NCBI GenBank assembly: GCA_001771545.1
Contig: MEUC01000012.1
Location: 1 to 60,123 of the forward strand
DNA: 60,123 nucleotides
Direction of reading: 5' to 3'
From: a candidate division WOR-1 bacterium RIFOXYB2_FULL_42_35
GTDB taxonomy: Bacteria; Margulisbacteria; WOR-1; O2-12-FULL-45-9
Positions 34,056 through 42,730 of this stretch are shown piece after piece. The notes beneath the pieces are model-generated. The model was not told the origin of the DNA, searched no databases, and worked only from the letters and a program-made list of their open reading frames with translations. The position numbers and the translations under genes are program-made. Each line of letters starts with the position of its first letter. Positions within the stretch are counted from its first letter, which is position 1.

Positions 34056-34892
34056 ATGAAAGATATATCAATCATCATCATTAATATCAACAATAGCCAA
34101 CTTCTCAAAGAGTGCCTGCAATCAATTGAGAAGAGTTCTCCCCAAGCTAGCCTGGAAATAATCGTGGTCGATAATGGCTCAACTGATGGCTCACAGCAAA
34201 TGATCAAAACTGATTTTCCTCAAGTGCGGCTGATGGCCAACCAAGAAAACCTCGGTTTTGCTAAAGCCAACAACCAAGGTCTGCGCGTCTGCCAAGGCCG
34301 CTATGCCCTGCTCTTAAACAACGACACAATTGTTAAGGCTGGCGCCCTTGATCAAATGGTGAAATTTATGGACACAAATCCCCAAGCTGGCGCTTGCGGC
34401 CCCAAACTTTTAAACCTCGATGGCACCATTCAGCGGCAAGGGGGCTTATTGGGTAAAAGATTTTACTTTTCCACAAAGCCAATAACTGTAGACTTTGTGA
34501 TCGGCGCCTGCTTGATGGTTAGAAAAGAAGTTATTGATCAAGTTGGTCTGATGGATGAAAACCTCTTCTTTTATAACGACGACCTTGACTGGTGTCTGTC
34601 AATCAGAAAAGCCGGCCATAAAATCTATTTCCTCCCCCAAGCCGAAGTTATCCATTATGGCGGTTATAGCAGTAAAACTTTTAACCCTCAACTGTTTATT
34701 GAGGGGTTTAAGGGCGGCCTCTATTTCTGTAAAAAACACTACGGCACATTAGCTTATAATGCGTATCGCTCCCTCCTCCTAATCCTGCTTCTGATCCTGT
34801 CCCTTTCCCCCAACGGGGATAGGCGTAAGGCTTACAGGGAAATTATCACCATTGCCCGGCGTGGACAAATTCCCAATCCCATGGTAAAATAG
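34056..34892 (+). CDS. Family 2 glycosyltransferase (rhamnosyltransferase-like)
   Basis: A 278-aa GT-A enzyme of the WbbL/rhamnosyltransferase-like branch: SIIIININNSQLLKECLQSI, VVDNGSTDGS, ENLGFAKANNQG, LLLNNDTIV, DFVIGACLMVRKEV and FFYNDDLDWCLSIRKAG. The cytoplasmic catalytic domain is followed by one hydrophobic C-terminal segment (about 243-258). It probably extends a surface glycan with a deoxysugar or similar. The ATG has no clear ribosome-binding site. It ends 7 nt before rpmE. Confidence 0.88.
   Translation: MKDISIIIININNSQLLKECLQSIEKSSPQASLEIIVVDNGSTDGSQQMIKTDFPQVRLMANQENLGFAKANNQGLRVCQGRYALLLNNDTIVKAGALDQMVKFMDTNPQAGACGPKLLNLDGTIQRQGGLLGKRFYFSTKPITVDFVIGACLMVRKEVIDQVGLMDENLFFYNDDLDWCLSIRKAGHKIYFLPQAEVIHYGGYSSKTFNPQLFIEGFKGGLYFCKKHYGTLAYNAYRSLLLILLLILSLSPNGDRRKAYREIITIARRGQIPNPMVK
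34862..34890 (+). promoter_or_regulatory. Promoter of rpmE inside the end of the GT2 gene
   Basis: TGGACA (34862-34867), a 17-bp spacer and TAAAAT (34885-34890) preceded by TGG. The rpmE ATG at 34900 is 9 nt downstream without a Shine-Dalgarno site, predicting a leader of 2-3 nt. Confidence 0.65.
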
Positions 34893-34899
34893 TTTCCGT

Positions 34900-35157
34900 A
34901 TGAAAGAAAAGATTCATCCAAGATATTTCGAAACCACGGCAACTTGTGCCTGCGGTAAAGTTTTCCAGGTGGGCTCTACCAAAGAGAATCTGCGGGTTGA
35001 TATCTGTTCGGCCTGCCATCCACTTTTCACCGGCAAAGAAAAAATGCTTGATATTGAAGGCCGCGTCCAAAAGTTTAAGAAAAAATACGCCAACGTTACT
35101 CCTCGTAAGAAAGCTCCGGTTAAAAAGAAGAAAGCACCTGCCGGCAAGAAGAAGTAG
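34900..35157 (+). CDS. rpmE: 50S ribosomal protein L31 (bL31)
   Basis: An 85-aa zinc-type bL31. KEKIHPRYFETTATCACGKVF is the family opening. The four zinc cysteines are CAC and CSAC, and HPLFTGKEKMLDIEGRVQKF follows. A Lys/Pro/Ala-rich basic tail of about 20 residues extends the usual 65-70-aa protein. It heads rpmE-prfA-prmC, an order common in many bacteria. A promoter lies within the preceding gene. Confidence 0.96.
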   Translation: MKEKIHPRYFETTATCACGKVFQVGSTKENLRVDICSACHPLFTGKEKMLDIEGRVQKFKKKYANVTPRKKAPVKKKKAPAGKKK

Positions 35158-35178
35158 CTGGCTCCATAAGGTTGTTTC

Positions 35179-36255
35179 ATGCTGCTTAAAAAGCTAGTCA
35201 ACATCCAAAAACACTACCACGAGCTGGAAACTAATCTCAGCTCCCCGGAGATCATTACAGACCGGGAAAAGTTTCAGTCCTTTTCCAAAGAATTAGCCGC
35301 CCTAAGAGAGCTCTTTGAAAAAGCCCAGGAATACCAAAAAGTTTCCCAAGAAATAGCCGAAGCTCAAGAACTAGCTAACGACAAGGACATGCAAGAGTTA
35401 GCTGAAGCTGAGCTAAAGGAATTGGAAACTAGGAAATTGGAATTAGAAAAGGAGATCGAGATCCTCCTGATCCCCAAAGATCCCTATGACGAGAAAAATA
35501 TTATCCTGGAAATTAGGGCTGGCACTGGCGGAGAAGAAGCCGCCCTTTTTGCCGGTGAGCTTTTGCGCATGTACCTGCGCTTTGCCGAGAGAAACGGTTT
35601 GAAAACAGAAATGATGGAATCTAATCCTACCGGCTTGGGCGGCTACAAAGAAGCAATTATTAATATCATTGGCAAGGGGGCTTATAGCCTCTTGAAATTT
35701 GAAAGCGGCACCCATCGAGTTCAGCGAGTGCCCAAAACCGAATCAGGCGGCCGCATCCACACCTCAGCAGCGACCGTGGCCGTGCTGCCGGAAGCTGAAG
35801 AGGTTGATATTAAAATAGAACCCAACGACCTGCGAATTGATATTTACCATGCTTCCGGGGCTGGCGGACAAAATGTTAATAAGGTTGCCTCTGCTGTTCG
35901 TCTCACCCATTTACCAACCAACACTGTTGTTGCTTGCCAAGATGAACGCTCGCAGCTGCAAAACAGGGCCAAAGCCATGAAGATTTTGCGGACCAGAATC
36001 CTTGAAGCAGAGCAGGAAAGAGAGCATCAGAAACGGGTTGAAGCCCGCAGAATTATGGTCGGTTCCGGTGATCGTTCCGAAAAGATTAGAACTTACAACT
36101 TCCCGCAAGGGCGCATAACCGATCATCGCATCGGTTTTACTACCTATCGCTTAAATGATGTTCTGGATGGAGATCTAAAAGAAATGATTGACGCCTTGAC
36201 CACTGCTGATCGGGTGGCGAAACTAGCCAACCTGCCTGCCGGCAGGCAGGGATGA
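35179..36255 (+). CDS. prfA: Peptide chain release factor 1
   Basis: A 358-aa class-I release factor for UAA and UAG. GGQ at 229-231 in the GAGGQNVNK loop triggers peptide hydrolysis. The codon-reading tripeptide is PKT (185-187), rather than the common bacterial PAT or PVT, followed by ESGGRIHTSAATVAVLPE. It is therefore RF1 and not RF2. The last residues, LPAGRQG, come from a 20-bp perfect palindrome (36231-36250) that runs almost to the stop codon. prmC, which methylates the GGQ glutamine, starts one base after the stop. Confidence 0.96.
   Translation: MLLKKLVNIQKHYHELETNLSSPEIITDREKFQSFSKELAALRELFEKAQEYQKVSQEIAEAQELANDKDMQELAEAELKELETRKLELEKEIEILLIPKDPYDEKNIILEIRAGTGGEEAALFAGELLRMYLRFAERNGLKTEMMESNPTGLGGYKEAIINIIGKGAYSLLKFESGTHRVQRVPKTESGGRIHTSAATVAVLPEAEEVDIKIEPNDLRIDIYHASGAGGQNVNKVASAVRLTHLPTNTVVACQDERSQLQNRAKAMKILRTRILEAEQEREHQKRVEARRIMVGSGDRSEKIRTYNFPQGRITDHRIGFTTYRLNDVLDGDLKEMIDALTTADRVAKLANLPAGRQG
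36231..36250. repeat. Perfect 20-bp palindrome at the prfA 3' end
   Basis: CCTGCCTGCC followed directly by its reverse complement GGCAGGCAGG. It encodes the C-terminal LPAGRQG of RF1, which I do not regard as part of the normal family end. Confidence 0.75.
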
Positions 36256-36256
36256 A

Positions 36257-37108
36257 ATGACCGAAACCTGGACCATCACTAAACTCCTGGATTGGACTAC
36301 TGACTATTTTAAAAAAGCTCAGATTGAATGGCCCCATCTTGAAGCAGAAATTCTCTTAGCTCATAGCTTGGGATTAAAAAGGATTGAGCTCTACACTCAA
36401 CATGAAAGGGCTCTCTCCAAAGAAGAGTTGGCAAACTTTAAACTCTTAATCAAACGCCGCAGTCTGCATGAGCCAATTGCCTATATAACCGGCTATCAAC
36501 CATTTATGGTGCTGGATATTATAGTAGATCAAAATGTTCTCATACCCCGTCCGGAAACCGAGCAAATGGTAGAAATAGTTATAGAACTCGTAACCCGCAA
36601 CCCGCAACTCGTAACCATAGCCGACATCGGCACCGGCTCCGGCTGCATCGCTGTAACCTTGGCCAAATATCTGCCTCAAGTGAAAGTGATTGCCATTGAC
36701 TCCGCCCCTCAAGCCATTGCAGTTGCCCAAAAGAACGCCGACAAACATCAAGTTAGCAATCGTTGTCAGTTTATAATTGGTAATTTACTCGAACCGTTAA
36801 CAGAAAAGATTGATCTGATTATTTCTAATCCCCCTTATATTCCAACTGCTATAATCGAAACCCTTGAAACCAATGTTAAAGATTTCGAACCAAGACAAGC
36901 ACTAGATGGAGAAAGAGATGGTTTGGATTATATTCGACGACTTATCAAAGAGAGTCCGCAACATTTAAAAGAGAACGGGCAGTTAATTCTTGAATTTGGG
37001 ATTGATCAGGCAGAAGAGATAAAAAGATTAGCTCAACAATCATTTAGAGAAATAAAGATAATTAGAGATGCCTCGGGGAAAGCACGATTTCTTTTAGCGC
37101 AGTTATAA
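36257..37108 (+). CDS. prmC: Release factor glutamine methyltransferase
   Basis: A 283-aa SAM-dependent methyltransferase that modifies the GGQ glutamine of release factors. The helical N-terminal domain includes RIELYTQHERAL, then YITGYQPFM. The SAM site is DIGTGSGCIAVTLA, and the catalytic NPPY is at 191-194. Residues about 108-120 (LVTRNPQLVT) are encoded by an in-frame repetitive patch (36585-36616) just before the SAM loop. The 3' end overlaps the convergent HD-GYP-like gene by 47 bp. Confidence 0.95.
   Translation: MTETWTITKLLDWTTDYFKKAQIEWPHLEAEILLAHSLGLKRIELYTQHERALSKEELANFKLLIKRRSLHEPIAYITGYQPFMVLDIIVDQNVLIPRPETEQMVEIVIELVTRNPQLVTIADIGTGSGCIAVTLAKYLPQVKVIAIDSAPQAIAVAQKNADKHQVSNRCQFIIGNLLEPLTEKIDLIISNPPYIPTAIIETLETNVKDFEPRQALDGERDGLDYIRRLIKESPQHLKENGQLILEFGIDQAEEIKRLAQQSFREIKIIRDASGKARFLLAQL
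36585..36616. repeat. In-frame AACTCGTAACCCGCAA word repeat in prmC
   Basis: Units AACTCGTAAC, CCGCAACCCGCAACTCGTAA encode a spacer between the N-terminal and SAM-binding domains. Confidence 0.6.
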
Positions 37109-37931
37109 TTTTAGGATCAATTGGCTGGCCATAACCAGACTTGCAGTTACCTGTTTCAACAATTTCAAAGGCTGCCTCAGCTGTAAAAAAATAACCACTT
37201 CTATTCGCCCGAGGACTAGTTAAGGCATCAAAAATATCTGCCGCAGCTAAGATTTGACTTTCTATTGCTACTTGTTCATCTGGTCTGGTTTTTAAAATTA
37301 CACCATGATAAAGATAGCCTTGACGATAATGATGGTCCCTGATTATCCTTGCTTCTGCCTGCAAGCTTCTAATTGCGCCAACAATCTCCACTCCAACCAT
37401 TAAGTGATGCTCTTTTGTTTTTAGATCGTCACCCTCCCACTGCCCTTCCTTAAAGAGGATAGCCGGATCAATAGCTACTTTACCACAATCGTGCAGTAGA
37501 GCAGCTCTCCTAATTATTTGCACTTTCTGAGTTGGTAAACCAAGTCTTGTTGCTATCTCTGCCGCTAAATCAGCCGTTCTCTCTTGATGAGAAGCAAGCC
37601 TAGGTTTTTTAATTAAACCCAGCATTACAGCCGCATCATCATAAAAACGGCTGGCTTCCAAAAAACAATCGGCAACAACATTAGGGCCAAAATATTTATT
37701 GCTGTTAGCCAGCCTAACAAATTCTAGAACCGCATTAAAAATCGCTTGTTTGGCTGCCATTAAATCGCCCTGGCTTAAATGGAATCCAACTTCGGTGGCC
37801 AAAAGCGGCTCTGACATATGTTTAAACAACCACAGGCCATTTGTTTCTAAGGCTTCTTGGTGGGATTTAACACCTCGAACCATTGGCTCGGCTAAGACTA
37901 TTCTTCTTGGTTGTTGTCTAATTTGGGTCAT
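37062..37931 (-). CDS. HD-GYP-like phosphohydrolase
   Basis: A 289-aa protein with a helical N-terminal half and an HD domain: SHQERTADLAAEIATRLGL, LHDCGKVAI (HD pair), KEHHLMVGVEI, RDHHYRQGYLYHG and ILAAADIFDALTSPR. The arrangement is that of HD-GYP cyclic-di-GMP phosphodiesterases, but the GYP position reads GYL and the HHE site reads HHY, so the substrate is uncertain. It overlaps the end of the RelA/SpoT-like gene by one base (TAATG), so the two are co-translated. A joint role in nucleotide second-messenger turnover is inference. Confidence 0.8.
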   Translation of the reverse strand: MTQIRQQPRRIVLAEPMVRGVKSHQEALETNGLWLFKHMSEPLLATEVGFHLSQGDLMAAKQAIFNAVLEFVRLANSNKYFGPNVVADCFLEASRFYDDAAVMLGLIKKPRLASHQERTADLAAEIATRLGLPTQKVQIIRRAALLHDCGKVAIDPAILFKEGQWEGDDLKTKEHHLMVGVEIVGAIRSLQAEARIIRDHHYRQGYLYHGVILKTRPDEQVAIESQILAAADIFDALTSPRANRSGYFFTAEAAFEIVETGNCKSGYGQPIDPKIITALKEIVLSPRHL

Positions 37932-40339
37932 TATCTTCCTCGTATTCTGCCTATCAGACCAGCCAAAATGCCTTTCTCCCTTTGTCTTATTTCCTCAAAG
38001 CGATTTTTTGCATCCAAAACGAATGGCAATGCCTTAAATTCTTCGGTAACTCTCCTAATTTGTATCTCATCTATTTTTGAACAATTTAAAAATAGAAAAA
38101 CAATTTTTTCTTTGTCGTCACCCAAATCCGCCGGTTCAATATTGTCCCTCGGCCCAATTGTTAAGCCTAGTTTTTCCAGTCTTGCTGATGTCCGGGATAA
38201 GGTTCCAGCTTCTTTTTTAACAATCAGTTCGAGTACCATTGTTCTTTTATATCCTGGTTTTTCCGGGATTTTTCCCTCATTTCTCACACGAAAAGCTTTA
38301 AAAGCTTCAACGAAATCTTGTGGATTCAAGAAGCCAAAGCCCATTAAATAGTAAAAGTCTTCCAGACTAAGCACTCTGGCTCCGTCCTCCAGCTCGTCTT
38401 TTAACAAACTTTGACTCCATTCAGCTTTCGCCTGCTCGGTTGAAAATATTGTGCCAATCTCTTCGGAGCTAAATTGACGCTCCAAAGCTTTGCTCCTTAC
38501 GGAACCATCCAAATTGTGTTGCCAAAAATGAGCCATAAAATGGCGAAAAAACCGACTGCCCTCCAAATCTTTGTCGCCAAGTAAAAGCGGGGCCAAAGAT
38601 GAATTGAGTACTTGCCGTCCGCCCTCAACCAAGATCGATCTATTTTCTACCGTATCAAGATGCCGATATGAAGCCCTTAAGGAGCGAACGGTTAGCTGAT
38701 TGTGACAGGCCCAAAACCTGCGTGCATCATAGATTGGCTCCTCTGCCAAGGTAAAACTAAGCACTTCACCGCTCCGAAGAGGAAAATTAAGTCCAACTCG
38801 CTGTCCTCCCATATAGGCCAAAGCATTCCCCCTTTTCCCTGCCTCTATCCTGGCTGGAAGTGAAGTATGAAAACAGGCCGCCGCATCCAAAACTGTCGGC
38901 GCTTCACCGTTCTTTCCTCTTGGCACATTGTGAACATTTCCATGCGGATCAAGAACAGTAACTTCTCCAATTAATCGTTCCGACGCCTGGCCAATCTGAG
39001 CGGAAGAAAGCCCTTCTTGAGCGGCAAAATCAGCAACATTACGGAAATATCCCACAGCAACCCTGTGCCAAAGAGGGTAGAAAGCTGCTCCAGCCGCAAC
39101 CCCATTTGTCGCCCGCAAATATCCGGCCCGGTCAAAAAATTTAAGTCGAATAGCATACTTACCAAATATAAAATGACCACCTAAGGCTTGGTAGAAAGGA
39201 GCTTTTTCTTCATGGTTGAGACCGTCCCTATATGTTCCAGTAACATGTCTCAATGCTTTTGAAAGACACCAAAAGGCTAAGGCTTCTGCATCTCTTTGAG
39301 AGGAATCAACCCTAACAGCAAAGGATAACAAATCAATTGGATGTACTCGGAAAATATCATCGCCACGATGTTTATTCCAAATATCCCACAAACAGCGGGG
39401 ACGATTAAATATTTTTACGTTAAAACCAGCTTTTCTTAAAATATCACTTATAGCCCCTCTAGCCTGCTCAATATCTTCCTCATGTTCATTTAATTTGTCC
39501 CCCCGTTCTTTTAGCAAAGGCCAGTAGATTTCTGGTTCTAGGTCTCTCATCGAAGTATCTAGCAAGATGGAACGCCACTCCCACAAACCTAATCTCCAGG
39601 CTGCCGGAGCAAAAACCTGCCTGGTTTCCCTTGATTTATCTTGTCTAGTTTCAGGCTTCTGCCAAAACCAATCCAATTGATTATCAACCCTATCACCTAA
39701 CTTCACTACGGCTATACGATTGTCTCCACTACATTGCTCATTCCAATGAGCCAAAGTCTTCTCTCTTTCTCTAATCAGCTTAGTTACTCCATCAACGACT
39801 CGATCTAACTCCTCAGCAAAGCCCGGATGCTGAGATAAGTATCTATAACATAGTTCGGTAAAACGAGTAAAATTGCCCCGAAAAACATCTTCTTTGGTAT
39901 CATGCAGAAACGCTACACAAGCAGTTAGAACGTCGGGAGCTGCCGCAATAACACGGTTGGTCACTCGTGACGGATGATTAATATATGGCTCACCACTGCG
40001 TCTGGTCTTTTTTTCTGCCTTTTCATGAGCTTCAATTGCCCACCTTCCGGCAATAATTAACGGCTCGACCTCTGCTCGTGGGTTACGCCATAAAACACGT
40101 CTCGCTAAATGATCGACTGCCTTATATTGTTCAGCTCGAAGTTCTTCGGGGTCAAACTTTATTTTCTGGTCAAACAAAGGGGAGCCGGCATAGCGCAAAG
40201 GAGCGGTTAGGGGAAGTGTTCCCTCACGCCGCATCATTTCCACTCGTCCTCGATCCTCTGAACGTAAACCTTCCGGCCAAAGAATCACACTTCTGGGATC
40301 CCTCTTTTCATAAAAATATGGATTAAGTCCTACACTCAT
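37931..40339 (-). CDS. RelA/SpoT homologue with intact hydrolase and degraded synthetase region
   Basis: An 802-aa long-RSH-type protein. The HD hydrolase domain (about 55-240) keeps YINHPSRV, FLHDTKED (HD and ED) and VVKLGDRVDN. The synthetase-like region (about 290-440) is recognisable by DLLSFAVRV, but the R-x-K/SI site reads FNRPRCLWDIWNKH, the EVQIRT strand reads YAIRLKF, and the YxSLH motif is changed. A TGS domain follows (about 450-525: EVTVLDPHGNVHNVPRG, TVLDAAACFHTSL). An ACT-like domain ends the protein (about 700-765). I infer (p)ppGpp hydrolysis without synthesis, or a purely regulatory role. A GAGG site lies 4 nt before the ATG. Confidence 0.85.
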   Translation of the reverse strand: MSVGLNPYFYEKRDPRSVILWPEGLRSEDRGRVEMMRREGTLPLTAPLRYAGSPLFDQKIKFDPEELRAEQYKAVDHLARRVLWRNPRAEVEPLIIAGRWAIEAHEKAEKKTRRSGEPYINHPSRVTNRVIAAAPDVLTACVAFLHDTKEDVFRGNFTRFTELCYRYLSQHPGFAEELDRVVDGVTKLIREREKTLAHWNEQCSGDNRIAVVKLGDRVDNQLDWFWQKPETRQDKSRETRQVFAPAAWRLGLWEWRSILLDTSMRDLEPEIYWPLLKERGDKLNEHEEDIEQARGAISDILRKAGFNVKIFNRPRCLWDIWNKHRGDDIFRVHPIDLLSFAVRVDSSQRDAEALAFWCLSKALRHVTGTYRDGLNHEEKAPFYQALGGHFIFGKYAIRLKFFDRAGYLRATNGVAAGAAFYPLWHRVAVGYFRNVADFAAQEGLSSAQIGQASERLIGEVTVLDPHGNVHNVPRGKNGEAPTVLDAAACFHTSLPARIEAGKRGNALAYMGGQRVGLNFPLRSGEVLSFTLAEEPIYDARRFWACHNQLTVRSLRASYRHLDTVENRSILVEGGRQVLNSSLAPLLLGDKDLEGSRFFRHFMAHFWQHNLDGSVRSKALERQFSSEEIGTIFSTEQAKAEWSQSLLKDELEDGARVLSLEDFYYLMGFGFLNPQDFVEAFKAFRVRNEGKIPEKPGYKRTMVLELIVKKEAGTLSRTSARLEKLGLTIGPRDNIEPADLGDDKEKIVFLFLNCSKIDEIQIRRVTEEFKALPFVLDAKNRFEEIRQREKGILAGLIGRIRGR

Positions 40340-40364
40340 ACACCTCTTCTTCGCTGCTTTGGGG

Positions 40365-40376
40365 CTGAAATTTCAG
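40365..40376. promoter_or_regulatory. 12-bp palindrome between RSH and tsaC
   Basis: CTGAAATTTCAG is a perfect dyad in the 80-bp divergent gap. It could be an operator, but a single short palindrome is weak evidence. A -10-like TATACT (40408-40413) lies 6 nt before the tsaC ATG. Confidence 0.35.
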
Positions 40377-40419
40377 TCTTTTAGCAGAATTTTAAAAAAG
40401 GTTATAGTATACTAAATAT

Positions 40420-40971
40420 ATGTCTCAACAAGACAAAATCAAAAAAGCCGCTAAAATATTAAAATCGGGGGGCATTGTTGCTTTCCCGACTGAAACAGTC
40501 TTTGGTCTTGGGGCTTTGTTGACCGAAACAATAGCTATTAAACAAATATTTAAAATAAAAAAACGGCCAAAGAATAAGCCTTTACAGGTTTTAGTCGCCA
40601 ATCTCAAGCAAGCCCGGGAGCTAGGAGAATTTAGTATTCAAGCGCTTAAGCTAGCGAAAAAAAACTGGCCCGGTCCACTAACCTTAGTTGTTCACAAAAA
40701 AAATGCTGTACCAAAGATCGTGGTTGGCGGAGGAAATAAAGTTGGTTTGCGGATTCCTAAACATCGGACAATTTTAACTCTGATAAAGGCTTGTGGACCA
40801 ATTGCCGCAACATCTGCCAACTTCTCTGGGGAAGAGCCGGCCTTAAACGCTAAAACCGTTAAGGCTTTGTTGGGGAAAAAAGTTGATTACACCCTACCCG
40901 GAAAAGTAAAGCTGGGTTTTGCCTCAAAAGTAATTGACACTACTAACAAAAATAAAGTCCTGCGCGCTTAG
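40420..40971 (+). CDS. tsaC: Threonylcarbamoyl-AMP synthase, YrdC/Sua5 family
   Basis: A 183-aa enzyme that makes threonylcarbamoyl-AMP for the t6A modification of ANN-decoding tRNAs. Motifs are GGIVAFPTETVFGLGAL, KKRPKNKPLQVLV, WPGPLTLVV, VGLRIPKH and ATSANFSGEEPA. It is the short YrdC form without the Sua5 domain. The start codon follows a -10-like box by 6 nt with no Shine-Dalgarno site. Its stop codon interlocks with the convergent pilQ stop (4-bp overlap). Confidence 0.93.
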   Translation: MSQQDKIKKAAKILKSGGIVAFPTETVFGLGALLTETIAIKQIFKIKKRPKNKPLQVLVANLKQARELGEFSIQALKLAKKNWPGPLTLVVHKKNAVPKIVVGGGNKVGLRIPKHRTILTLIKACGPIAATSANFSGEEPALNAKTVKALLGKKVDYTLPGKVKLGFASKVIDTTNKNKVLRA

Positions 40972-42236
40972 TGAACTAAGTAAGCCTTGTTCTTTTCATA
41001 TTCTGCTTCCATTTTATTTATCTTGTCCGCAGATTTTTCTTCTAAAACATCAACACCAATTATATACGGAGTAACAAAAACTATTAATTCTCGTTTATCT
41101 TTGGTGGTAACTGTTCTTCTAAAAAGTGTCCCTAATAAAGGGATATCCATTAAAAAGGGAATGCCATAATCATTCTGAGTCTCTTTATCCCGTAACAACC
41201 CACCGATGACAAAAGTTTGGCCATTCTTCACTACAACCTCATTTTCTGTCTCAGTGGTATTTTCACTAGGCAGACCATTGGTTACTTCCCCATCGCTGAT
41301 CTTGGGAGCAACTTGCATCCGAATATACCCGGCCTTAGTAACGTATGGCGTAATGGTCAAGGCTGTGCCAACCTCAAGAAAGTTAACCTGTTCCGTTGTC
41401 TGGGTTTGACTGGTAACCGTGGTTTTATAACCCAGTTTCTGACCGATTAAGATAGTAGCCTCTTTATTACTTAGTGTAGTAATGCGAGGAGTGGCAAGAG
41501 TATTGGTTTTACCGGCTAATTGCACGGCTGATAGATATGCTTCAAAATTACCGGTCAGCACATGTGCATAAAGGCCCTGTGCCCCGGTATCGGTTGTTTT
41601 TCCTGCCAACCCGGTAGTTTGAACTGTATTATTACTATTGGTTGGACTGGTATATTTACCGTCAATCCCAATGGTCCCACCCCCGGTGTGGCGAACCTCA
41701 ATCATCTTAACTTCGATCATAACCTGGGTAGGCGGCACATCAAGCTCTTTAATCAAATCTTCTAAACGTGGCAAGTAGTCTGAGCTGGTTTGCACTACCA
41801 ATACATTGTAAGTATCATCTTCAGCCACCGAGCTGCCAGAGGGAAGGATATTGGTAATTAAGGTCTTGATATCTGAAGGCCTGGCGTGGTTTAAATAATA
41901 AGTGCGCAAAATTTTCTTGGTAGAAACAAAAATAGTCCCCTTTTCCTCAAACCAATCAAGTCCCTTACTCTTTAAAACCGCCTCCAAGCCTTCTCTTGGC
42001 TCAATCCCGGTAAAAGTAACCGTTACCTTGCCCATGACATCATCCGAGGCCACAATGTTAGTACCGGTGGCTTTAGCAAAAATCTGCAGCACGGACTTGA
42101 TCTCGGCATCCTGTAAATTAAGAAAAATTTTCCCGTCTTTTGAGGAAACATTCTTGGCCGCAAAAGTTTTATCTCCCCCCCCCAACCAACACCCTACTAC
42201 CAATAACAAGACCAGAATCACTATTGTTTTCTTCAT
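40968..42236 (-). CDS. pilQ: Type IV pilus secretin PilQ
   Basis: A 422-aa outer-membrane secretin, shorter than many PilQ because it has no AMIN domains. A signal sequence (about 1-27) includes LVVGC, so it could be a lipoprotein. A secretin/TonB short N domain (about 33-105) is followed by one N1-type domain (RTYYLNHARPSDIKTLI, about 110-180). The secretin core (about 200-405) ends with FVIGGLLRDKETQND, IPLLGTLFRR and ELIVFVTPYII. It is the last gene of pilMN-O-P-Q. Its ATG overlaps the pilP stop by one base. Confidence 0.93.
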   Translation of the reverse strand: MKKTIVILVLLLVVGCWLGGGDKTFAAKNVSSKDGKIFLNLQDAEIKSVLQIFAKATGTNIVASDDVMGKVTVTFTGIEPREGLEAVLKSKGLDWFEEKGTIFVSTKKILRTYYLNHARPSDIKTLITNILPSGSSVAEDDTYNVLVVQTSSDYLPRLEDLIKELDVPPTQVMIEVKMIEVRHTGGGTIGIDGKYTSPTNSNNTVQTTGLAGKTTDTGAQGLYAHVLTGNFEAYLSAVQLAGKTNTLATPRITTLSNKEATILIGQKLGYKTTVTSQTQTTEQVNFLEVGTALTITPYVTKAGYIRMQVAPKISDGEVTNGLPSENTTETENEVVVKNGQTFVIGGLLRDKETQNDYGIPFLMDIPLLGTLFRRTVTTKDKRELIVFVTPYIIGVDVLEEKSADKINKMEAEYEKNKAYLVH

Positions 42237-42730
42237 TATAACTGTGCCTCCAATTCCAAGATTTTAGTTTCATTGCCCTTCATAAGCCAAACCTTTGTTT
42301 TGCTAATACCGGTTACCCGCCAACCAGCCACTTCCCCACCAACATTGGCAGTCTGCCCGGAAATAAAAGCTACCCTGGTCCCTTCGCTCACCCAAATCCC
42401 TTCTAAAACCGGATCATTCCCTTCTTTTTTGCCGCTCGTTTCACTAACGGCATCCTTGCGCTGTGCCGATGTTCTTAGTGAAAAAGGATCTGTTAGCCTA
42501 GTATCATCAACAACCTCCTCTTGAACGACTACTTCGGTTGATTTATCAAGCAGGGGCGGCTGTGTCACAGTTGTCTTAACCGGAATTGCTGTTTTTTTAC
42601 CCGAATTAAAGATAGTCGGCCAAAGTGCATAAATAATCACCACGACCAATAAACCGACTAAAATTGTTTGCTTATTGGCTTTCTGTAATTTTATTTTTTC
42701 AAAAAATGTTTTTATTTTTTCCAACATCAA
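42236..42730 (-). CDS. PilP-like inner-membrane pilus protein
   Basis: A 164-aa protein with one transmembrane segment (about 22-42), a Pro/Val/Glu-rich linker and a small C-terminal beta domain: LEGIWVSEGTRVAFISG, VGGEVAGWRVTGI, KVWLMKGNETKILEL. This is the pattern of the PilP/GspC homology region, which contacts the secretin. Unlike PilP it is not an obvious lipoprotein and looks more like GspC in topology. Position between pilO and pilQ supports the role. It overlaps pilO by 4 bp. Confidence 0.75.
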   Translation of the reverse strand: MMLEKIKTFFEKIKLQKANKQTILVGLLVVVIIYALWPTIFNSGKKTAIPVKTTVTQPPLLDKSTEVVVQEEVVDDTRLTDPFSLRTSAQRKDAVSETSGKKEGNDPVLEGIWVSEGTRVAFISGQTANVGGEVAGWRVTGISKTKVWLMKGNETKILELEAQL

